From assembly GCA_050725495.1 (NCBI GenBank), contig JBOHHM010000003.1, positions 1 through 7,642 of the forward strand: 7,642 bases of DNA, read 5' to 3'. Origin of the DNA: JBOHHM01 sp050725495. Its GTDB lineage: Bacteria > Pseudomonadota > Gammaproteobacteria > Burkholderiales > Burkholderiaceae_C. The first letter of the stretch is position 1. Every line of letters begins with the position of its first letter. Below are positions 1 through 6,700 of this stretch, piece by piece. Below the pieces are notes generated by a model, which was not told the DNA's origin, made no database searches, and saw nothing but the letters and a program-made list of their open reading frames with translations. The translations under genes were made by a program, and so were the position numbers.

Positions 1-516
1 GACTGGTCGGGCCTGTCGCTGGCCGTGGGCGTCAGCGTGGCCGAGAGCCTGCATCCCGACATCGCGCTGAAATGGCCCAACGACCTGTGGCTGCGCGAGC
101 GCAAGCTCGCCGGCATCCTGATCGAAACCGCCAGCTTTGGCGCGCAGCGCTACGCAGTCATTGGCATCGGCATCAACATCGCGCCGCCGGATCCGGCCCG
201 GGCCGCGGGCCTGTCCACGCCGCCGGCCTGGCTGCAGGAACTGCTGCCCGAGCTCGACGCGCCGCAGGCCCTGCTGCGCCTGGCCGAGCCGCTGGTGCGC
301 ACGCTGCTAGCCTTCGAGGCGCTGGGTTTCGCGCCGTTTCAGGCCCGCTTCAATGCCCGCGACGCGCTGCGCGATCGGGCCGTCGACTTGAGCGACGGCA
401 CGCAGGGCACGGCGCATGGCGTGAGCGAGAACGGCGCGCTGCTGGTGCATACTGCGGCTGGCATGAAATCCATCACCAGTTCCGAAGTCAGTGTGCGCCC
501 GCTGCGGCCGGCCTGA
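1..516 (+). CDS. birA: Biotin--[acetyl-CoA-carboxylase] ligase, C-terminal part (5' end outside window)
   Basis: This enzyme activates biotin with ATP to biotinyl-AMP and transfers it to the lysine of the biotin carboxyl carrier protein of acetyl-CoA carboxylase, in the cytoplasm. The frame is open from base 1, so the apparent GTG at 25 is only an internal codon; 171 residues are visible. The family signatures are clear: GLSLAVG near the left edge, then KWPNDLW, RKLAGILIE (with the catalytic-site lysine of the family) and GIGINI. A C-terminal SH3-like BPL_C segment follows (RDRAVDLSDG to SSEVSVRPL) and ends at TGA 514-516. The N-terminal part of the catalytic domain is missing, so I cannot tell whether this BirA carries a DNA-binding HTH or is the catalytic-only form. 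The next gene starts 4 bp downstream on the same strand, which suggests co-transcription. Confidence 0.95.
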   Translation, partial: DWSGLSLAVGVSVAESLHPDIALKWPNDLWLRERKLAGILIETASFGAQRYAVIGIGINIAPPDPARAAGLSTPPAWLQELLPELDAPQALLRLAEPLVRTLLAFEALGFAPFQARFNARDALRDRAVDLSDGTQGTAHGVSENGALLVHTAAGMKSITSSEVSVRPLRPA

Positions 517-520
517 AGCC

Positions 521-1177
521 ATGCTCAGACTGCTTGCGCTGCTGCTCGTGCTGGCCAATGGCGCCTACTTCGCCTGGTCGCAAGGCCTGCTGCGCGATTG
601 GGGCCTGGCGCCGGCCCAGCAGAGCGAGCCGCAGCGCCTGGCTCAGCAAATCCGCCCGGAGGCCCTGCGCATTCTGAGTCCGGACGACGCGAGTCGCCTG
701 GATGCTGCGACGCCCGCCGGTGCCAAGGCGCCCGAATGCCTGCAGGCCGGGCTGTATGACGACAAGCAAGGCGCCGCCCTGCGCCAGGCCCTGGCCGCCC
801 TGCCCAGCGGCGCCTGGAGCCTGGACAACGTGGTCGAGCCGGCTCGCTGGATCGTCTACATGGGCCGCTACCCCGATGCCGAGACGGTGAGCATAAAGAA
901 GGCCGAGCTCAGGCTGCGCCATGTGAGCTTCGAGGCCCTGGTGAACCCCTCGCTGGAGCCTGGCCTGTCGCTGGGCGGCTTCGACTTCCAGGAGGCCGCC
1001 CAGCAGCAGCTGGCCGACCTCGCCGGGCGCGGCGTGCGCACGGCCCGTGTGATGCAGGAGCGCGCCGAGCTCCGCGGCCAGTTGCTGCGGCTGCCGGCGG
1101 TCGACGAGGGCCTGCGCGCGCGCCTGGAGGAGCTCAAGGCGGCGCTGGCGGGCAAGGCCCTGAGGCCCTGCCGGTAG
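521..1177 (+). CDS. SPOR-domain-like, membrane-anchored protein
   Basis: The product has 218 residues. I chose ATG 521 because the resulting N-terminus, MLRLLALLLVLANGAYFAWS, is a typical uncleaved signal-anchor helix; an earlier in-frame GTG at 491 lies inside birA and would prepend ten polar residues to that helix. The start is 4 bp after the birA stop with only a weak Shine-Dalgarno, which fits translational coupling. A polar linker (about 25-70) is followed by a region resembling SPOR domains: RWIVYMGRYPDAE near 109 and a second half at about 148-177 (LSLGGFDFQEAAQQQLADLA, then GVRTARV). SPOR domains bind denuded peptidoglycan at division sites, so a periplasmic, inner-membrane-tethered role is inferred. 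Two cysteines (73 and 217) flank the domain and could pair in the periplasm. The C-terminal tail is Ala/Leu/Glu/Arg-rich and probably helical. Membrane anchoring is well supported; the SPOR assignment is moderate because the domain is divergent. Confidence 0.7.
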   Translation: MLRLLALLLVLANGAYFAWSQGLLRDWGLAPAQQSEPQRLAQQIRPEALRILSPDDASRLDAATPAGAKAPECLQAGLYDDKQGAALRQALAALPSGAWSLDNVVEPARWIVYMGRYPDAETVSIKKAELRLRHVSFEALVNPSLEPGLSLGGFDFQEAAQQQLADLAGRGVRTARVMQERAELRGQLLRLPAVDEGLRARLEELKAALAGKALRPCR

Positions 1178-1222
1178 ACGGGTGCGACGATCCCGTTCGG
1201 CCGGGCCTGGACCATGGGCCGA
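1178..1222. other. Short convergent intergenic gap with weak dyads
   Basis: These 45 bp separate the convergent stops of the SPOR gene (TAG 1175-1177) and the histidine kinase (TCA 1223-1225 on the plus strand). They hold two weak inverted repeats: ACGGG 1178-1182 with CCCGT 1192-1196, and CGGCC 1198-1202 with GGCCG 1217-1221. Either could fold into a short GC stem in either transcript, but no T-tract follows, so an intrinsic terminator is not demonstrated. Confidence 0.3.
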
Positions 1223-2674
1223 TCAGGCCGCCGGGGCCTGCGCGCTGACCGAAAAACGCACGCAGAAGCGCGCGCCGGGCGGCAGCTGGCCGGGGTGGGC
1301 GTCTTCCACGCTTACTTCGGCTCCGTGCTGCTGCGCGATCTCCAGCACGATGGGCAGGCCCAGCCCCGAGCCGTCCACATTGGTGCCCAGCGCCCGGTAG
1401 AACGGCTGGAACACGAGTTCGCGCTCGGCCGGCGCAATGCCGGGGCCCGAATCTTCGACCTGCAGCACCAGCACCCGGCCAAACGGGTCGGCCAGCACGC
1501 GGGCGGTGATCACGCCCGGCTTGTCGGCGCTCGAGGGCGTGTAGTTGATCGCGTTGTCCAGCAGGTTGCGGATCAGTTCCTTGAGCAGGGTCGGGTTGCC
1601 GCTGAGCATCACGCCCGCTGCGCCGGGCTGGGCGCCGTCATAGCCCAGGTCGATGCGCTTGTCCAGCGCCCGCGGCACCGAGTGTCGCACCACCTCCATG
1701 GTCAGCCGCGCGAGGTCGCAGGGCTGGCGCGCCATGCTCGCGCCGCTGCCCTCGGCCCGCGCCAGCGCCAGCAGCTGGTTGACCGTGTGGGTGGCGCGGA
1801 TGCTGGCGCGGCCGATCTGCTTGAGCGACTGCTTGAGCTCGTCGGCATTCGCGCCCTCGCGCTGCGCCAGGTCGGCCTGCATGCGCAGGCCCGCCAGCGG
1901 CGTCTTGAGCTGGTGCGCGGCATCGGCCAGGAAGCGCTTTTGCGTGGCGATCGAGTCCTTGAGCCGGGTCAGCAGGTCGTTGACCGACGAGACCAGCGGC
2001 GCGACCTCCAGCGGCACGGCCTTGTCGTCCAGCGGGCTCAGGTCGTCGGGTTGGCGGGCGCGAATGCGTTCTTCGAGCTGGTTCAGCGGCTTGATGCCGC
2101 GCACCAGCGCCAGCCAGACCAGCAGCACGGCCAGCGGCAGGATCACGAACTGCGGCAGCATCACGCCCTTGATGATTTCGGTGGCCAGCACCGAGCGCTT
2201 CTCGCGCGTTTCCGCCACCTGCACCAGGGCCGGCTGGGTCCCGGGGTGCTCGAGCTGGACCCAGACATAGGCCACGCGCACATCGAGGCCGCGCATCTCG
2301 GCGTCGCGCAGTCGCACCTGGCCGATCACCGGTTTCTCGTCTTGCGGCGGCGCCGGAAAGTCGCGCTCGCCGCTGAGGAACTCGCCGCGCGTGCCCAGCA
2401 CCTGGTAGTACACCAGGTCAAGGTCGTCGGCACGCAGGATTTCGCGCGCGGGCTGCGGCAGGTTGAACTGCACGCGGCTGTGCTGCACCGTGACCAGCTC
2501 GGCCAGCGCCTGCACGTTGAACTCCAGGGCGCGGTCGAACGGCTTGCCGGCGATGCCCTGGGCCACCAGCCAGGTCAGCGCGAGGCTGACCGGCCACAGC
2601 AGCAGCAGTGGCGTGAGCATCCAGTCCAGGATTTCCCCGAACAGCGAACGCTGCTCACGCCGGAAGATTTTCAT
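1223..2674 (-). CDS. Sensor histidine kinase, TctE-like (2CSK_N type)
   Basis: A 483-residue inner-membrane sensor kinase that autophosphorylates on histidine and passes the phosphate to the adjacent response regulator. Two transmembrane helices are visible, at about 18-38 and 170-192. They bracket a periplasmic sensor of about 130 residues resembling the two-component sensor kinase N-terminal domain of TctE-type kinases. A short HAMP-like linker leads to the HisKA dimerisation helix, FLADAAHQLKTPLAGL, with the phosphoacceptor His254 (codon 1913-1915). The HATPase domain has the N box (IRNLLDNAINYTP, near 367-379), the G1 box (EDSGPGIAPAE, near 406) and the G2 box (DGSGLGLPIV, near 433), so all catalytic elements look intact. 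The ATG is preceded by GGGAAG, a modest ribosome-binding site. TctE/QseC relatives sense carboxylates or other small signals; the ligand here cannot be read from sequence. The gap of 116 bp to the regulator gene is unusually long and repeat-filled. Confidence 0.93.
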   Translation of the reverse strand: MKIFRREQRSLFGEILDWMLTPLLLLWPVSLALTWLVAQGIAGKPFDRALEFNVQALAELVTVQHSRVQFNLPQPAREILRADDLDLVYYQVLGTRGEFLSGERDFPAPPQDEKPVIGQVRLRDAEMRGLDVRVAYVWVQLEHPGTQPALVQVAETREKRSVLATEIIKGVMLPQFVILPLAVLLVWLALVRGIKPLNQLEERIRARQPDDLSPLDDKAVPLEVAPLVSSVNDLLTRLKDSIATQKRFLADAAHQLKTPLAGLRMQADLAQREGANADELKQSLKQIGRASIRATHTVNQLLALARAEGSGASMARQPCDLARLTMEVVRHSVPRALDKRIDLGYDGAQPGAAGVMLSGNPTLLKELIRNLLDNAINYTPSSADKPGVITARVLADPFGRVLVLQVEDSGPGIAPAERELVFQPFYRALGTNVDGSGLGLPIVLEIAQQHGAEVSVEDAHPGQLPPGARFCVRFSVSAQAPAA

Positions 2675-2683
2675 GGCTTCCCG

Positions 2684-2789
2684 GAATGACGAAATGACGC
2701 CGCTGCGCGCGCATGACGGCGCTGCGCGCCATGACCACTGCCTGCGTCATGCGGCGTAGCTGCGTCATCGAAGCGCAGCGAGGTCATTC
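2684..2789. repeat. Nested inverted / degenerate 18-bp repeats between regulator and kinase genes
   Basis: An imperfect 16-bp inverted repeat (2693-2708 against 2773-2788, 14 of 16 pairs matching) encloses a perfect 8-bp inverted repeat (GCATGACG 2711-2718 and CGTCATGC 2745-2752). GAATGAC 2684-2690 and GTCATTC 2783-2789 also mirror each other at the edges. Read in one direction, the same DNA falls into about five degenerate units of 18-19 bp that begin ATGAC, ATG or ATC (starts 2694, 2713, 2731, 2749, 2767). It lies in the transcribed spacer of a two-gene operon, so the mRNA should fold strongly here. Its compact outline resembles REP/MITE-like palindromic elements, but I do not recognise a named family. 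Confidence 0.6.
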
Positions 2790-2790
2790 G

Positions 2791-3465
<675 letters not shown>

Positions 3466-3659
3466 GGCTGTCTCCTTGTGGGGGCCGCAGCGTGATCGCT
3501 GGGAGGCTTCTCCCAAATTCTAGGCGTATGGGGCTTGAGCGCAGGCGTAGGCGCACATATCTGATGGCTGTCAAGTGCCCACCCTGTCAAGTCTGACAGG
3601 ATTGACCGGAAGATACGACTTGTTACATGATCCCGCCTTTTCAATCGAGGGGGGACTGA
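3466..3659. promoter_or_regulatory. Divergent regulatory region between regulator and RHS gene
   Basis: This 194-bp gap must hold the promoters of both the leftward regulator-kinase operon and the rightward RHS gene. Its centre is less GC-rich than the flanking genes. For the leftward unit, TAGAAT (3517-3522 read on the minus strand) is a good -10 match about 50 bp upstream of the regulator start, without an obvious -35 at the normal distance; that would suit an activator-dependent promoter. A small perfect hairpin, GGGAG-GCTT-CTCCC (3501-3514), lies just downstream of it in the leader. For the rightward gene, TTGACC (3602-3607) and TACATG (3624-3629, preceded by TGT) are a weak -35/-10 pair with 16-bp spacing. 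Assignments are by eye. Confidence 0.5.
3568..3600. promoter_or_regulatory. Candidate operator: 9-bp direct repeat plus 7-bp dyad
   Basis: CTGTCAAGT occurs at 3568-3576 and again at 3584-3592, a 16-bp period. The second copy is also the left arm of a perfect palindrome, CCTGTCA-AGTC-TGACAGG (3583-3600). On the minus strand the direct repeat reads ACTTGACAG twice, so each copy contains a TTGACA. OmpR-family regulators usually bind tandem half-sites, and the neighbouring regulator gene starts about 100 bp away, so an autoregulatory site is a reasonable inference. The TTGACA cores could alternatively serve as -35 elements, although no -10 lies at the right distance. Confidence 0.5.
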
Positions 3660-3662
3660 ATG
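3647..3662 (+). promoter_or_regulatory. Ribosome-binding site and start of the RHS gene
   Basis: GAGGGGGG (3647-3654) precedes ATG 3660 by 5 nt. The codon immediately before the ATG, in the same frame, is TGA (3657-3659). The reading frame therefore cannot extend upstream, and the start is fixed unless an internal codon such as ATG 3696 is used. ATG 3696 would cut off the charged front of the signal peptide. Confidence 0.75.
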
Positions 3663-3743
3663 ACGTCTTGGGGGATCGGGCAGCTGGCCCGCTGCATGGT
3701 CGCGGCCGGCGCTGCCATCATTGTGTCTGCCGCGGCTTGGGCG
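3660..3743 (+). other. Signal peptide of the RHS protein
   Basis: Residues 1-28 have a short n-region ending in Arg11, an Ala/Ile/Val-rich core (MVAAGAAIIVSAAAW) and an A-W-A motif before Gln29. This is a textbook signal peptidase I site. No lipobox cysteine is present at the cleavage site (Cys12 lies before the core), so a lipoprotein is unlikely. Confidence 0.85.
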
Positions 3744-6700
3744 CAGACGCCGAGTGTGGGCGATGGCGCCACGCCAAACTGGACAGCGACACCCTTGGCG
3801 TCGCCTCCCTCCCGGCCGTCCACACGGATGGCGGCGCGCGCAGCGGCCGCATCGACCCCGACCGTCTTCTACAACACCAGCCTCACGCAATGCCCGACCG
3901 GCTATCGGTTGGAGTACTTCTATTACTGGCAGGACACGCCCGACTTCCGTGGCTCCAGCTGGTGCGGCGCGGCGCAGGCCGACATCGACTGGGCCAACCG
4001 GAGCGATCCCGTCAGATGGCGCATCCCCTACCTGCTGGAGAGCTGCCAGCCCGGCGTTTCCTGGACCTATTCGCATGCGTTTCAAGACGGCACACGCTAC
4101 TACAGCCCGCCGTACCGGGACATCCACATGGTGTGCAGCGAACTGCCGGCAGCACCCGAGCCGCCGGAGCCGGACAAGAACTCCGGCACGCAAGACGGCA
4201 TGTGTGTCGGCAACCCCATCCTCCCCGTCACCGGCGAAAAACAGCAAACCGAGATCGACCATGTTGACGCAGGCCCCCACCCGCTGAGCCTGCTGCGCAG
4301 CTTCCGCAGCCTGTGGGTGACACGATCGGCAGGCGGCGCGGCTGCCAACGCAGGCCTGGGCGCTGGCTGGCACCACAACCATGCGGCACGCCTGAGCGTG
4401 AGTGCCAGCGCCGCCAGCGTCATGCTCGGCGACGGCAGCCAACGCAGCTTCACCCTGCAACCTGGCGGCCACTGGCACAGCAGCAACAGCGCCGACACGC
4501 TGAGCGCCAACACCCGCAACGGTGGGCCGGGCTACCTCTACCGCCGCAGCGACGACGACAGTGCCTGGCAGTTCGACGCCGCAGGCAAGCTGCTGACCCA
4601 CACCCAGCGCAACGGCTGGGTCATGAGCCATGCCTACAACGCGGCCAACCAGCTCGTGCAGGTGAGCAACCACTTTGGCCGCAGCCTGCAGTTCGGCTAC
4701 AACGCAGCCGGCCAGCTGGCACAGGTCGCCACACCTGACGGGCAACTCATTCGCTATACATTTGACAGCGCGCCGCGCTTGACGGGCGTGAGCTACCCTG
4801 GTAATTCGTCCAAAACCTACCTGTATGAGAACACCCAGTACCCGCAAGCGCTGAGCGGCATCATCGACGAAAACGGCAACCGCTTTGCCAGCTTCGCCTA
4901 CGACGCGCTGGGCCGGGGCATCAGCACCGAGCACGCCGGCGCCGCCAACCGATACCAAGTCGCCTACGGCGCCCAAGCCGGCGACCCCGCCACCGTCACC
5001 GACCCGCTGGGCACGCAGCGCAGCTACCGCTACAGCACGATTCTGGGCAAGCCGGCCGTCGCCAGCGCCGACAAACCCTCGGCCAGCGGCCAGGGAGATG
5101 CCGCCAGCCGATTGCAAAACGCCAGCGGCCTGATCGAGTCCGAGACCGATTTCCTGGGCATCACCACCCTGTTCACCTGGGACGCCACGCGCCGCCTGCC
5201 GCTGTCCACCACTCGCGCCGCCGGCCGGCCCGAAACTCAGACCAGCAACGCCCAGTGGCATCCCACATGGCGCCTGCCCGTGCTCGTCACGGAGACGGGC
5301 CGTTCAACCGCCTACACCTACGACGCCGGCGGCAACCCACTCAGCGAAGCCGTCACCGACCTGGCCAGCGGCCAAACACGCACCTGGCAATGGACCTACA
5401 ACCTCCAGGGCCTGCCCGCCACCCTGACCGACCCGCGCGGCGGCCTCTGGCGCTACGGTTACGACGCGACGGGCAACCGCGTAAGCGTCAAGAACCCGCT
5501 GGGACAGGAAACCCGCTACGACTACGACGCCGCAGGCCGCGTGACCAAGGAAACCGCGCCCAACGGCCTCGTCATTACCTACGCCTACGACCTGCGGGGC
5601 CGCCTGACGCAAGCCCACCGCGGCGGTGAAGTCACCCACTACGCCTACACCCCCAGCGGCCAACTCGCCAGCGTCCAAATGCCCAACGGCTACGCCCTGA
5701 GCTACGGCTACGACGCCGCCCAGCGCCTGATTGCCGCACAAGACAACCGCGGCAACCGCGTGACCTACACCCTGGACGCCATGGGCAACCGCATCCGCGA
5801 GCAAGCCCAGGACGCCAACGGCAACATCGCCCTGGCCACCAGCCGCATCGTCAACAGCTTGAACCGCGTAGCCGCCATCGCCGGGGCTGCCGGCCAGACC
5901 ACTCAACTGGGCTTCGATGCCAACGGCCAGCCCGTGAGCCAGACCAGCCCGCTGAACCAGACCACCCGCCAAGCGCTGGACGCCCTGCGCCGGCCAATCG
6001 CCGCCACCTTTGCCGACAACGCCGTCGCCAGCCAGGCCTGGAACCAGCTCGACCAGCTCACCCGGGCCAGCGACCCCAAGGGCGTGGCCACCCGATACGC
6101 CTACAACGCCTTCGGCGAAGTGATGAGCGAGACCAGCCCCGACATCGGCAGCCTGAGTTACAGCCGCGATGCGGCAGGCAACGTCATCGGCCAGACCGAC
6201 GCGCGGGGCCAAAGCACTGCCATCACAAGAGACGCCCTGGGCCGCCCGACCGAGATCCGATACGGCAGCGACCACGTCGTCACCCTGAGCCATGACAGCA
6301 ACCAGGCCGGCTACCTGGCCAAGGTCGAGGACGGGTCAGGATCCACCGCTTACGAGCGCGACTCCTTCGGCCGCGTCTTGAGCAAGACCCAGGTCGTTCA
6401 CGACAACCCCGGCAGCCCGAGCCTGTTGAGGCTGAGCTATGGCCATACCCGGGGCGACTTGAGCAACATCGGCCACCCCAGCGGGCTGAAAGTGTTCTAT
6501 AAACGAACCCATGGCCGCATCACCCAGATCGACGTGCAGGAGCCCGGGCGCGACAAGCCAGTGGTGCCCTTCGTGAGCAACCTCACCCACACGGCGCTGG
6601 GCCAGCCCAAGAGTTGGAACTGGAGCAGCGGCGACAGCGCCAGCCGAAGCTTTGACGCCGACGCCAGGATGACGGCCAACGAATTCGCCAGCTACCAATA

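Noticed and set aside
488..922. Minus-strand open frame of 144 codons across the birA/SPOR junction
   Set aside because: It is antisense to two well-supported plus-strand genes and has no motif.
1178..1222. Intrinsic terminator between the convergent genes
   Set aside because: The stems are only 5 bp with no T-tract, so I kept it only as a low-confidence gap note.
1214..2689. Long plus-strand open frame (491 codons) opposite the histidine kinase gene
   Set aside because: It is the antisense of a clear kinase frame; its translation is His/Gln/Arg-rich with no motif, the usual product of high-GC third-position bias.
2694..2785. CRISPR array
   Set aside because: The 18-bp units are contiguous and degenerate, with no unique spacers between conserved repeats.
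3583..3600. The 7-bp dyad as a terminator hairpin
   Set aside because: No T-run follows on either strand and no gene ends into it; an operator is the better reading.
3575..4267. Plus-strand open frame of 230 codons overlapping the RHS start
   Set aside because: It is out of frame with the RHS gene, which has a ribosome-binding site, signal peptide and domain order. This frame gives an Arg/His-rich product without motifs and starts in the promoter region.
5304..6293. Minus-strand open frame of 329 codons
   Set aside because: It is antisense to the YD repeats; the apparent repetitiveness of its product mirrors them.
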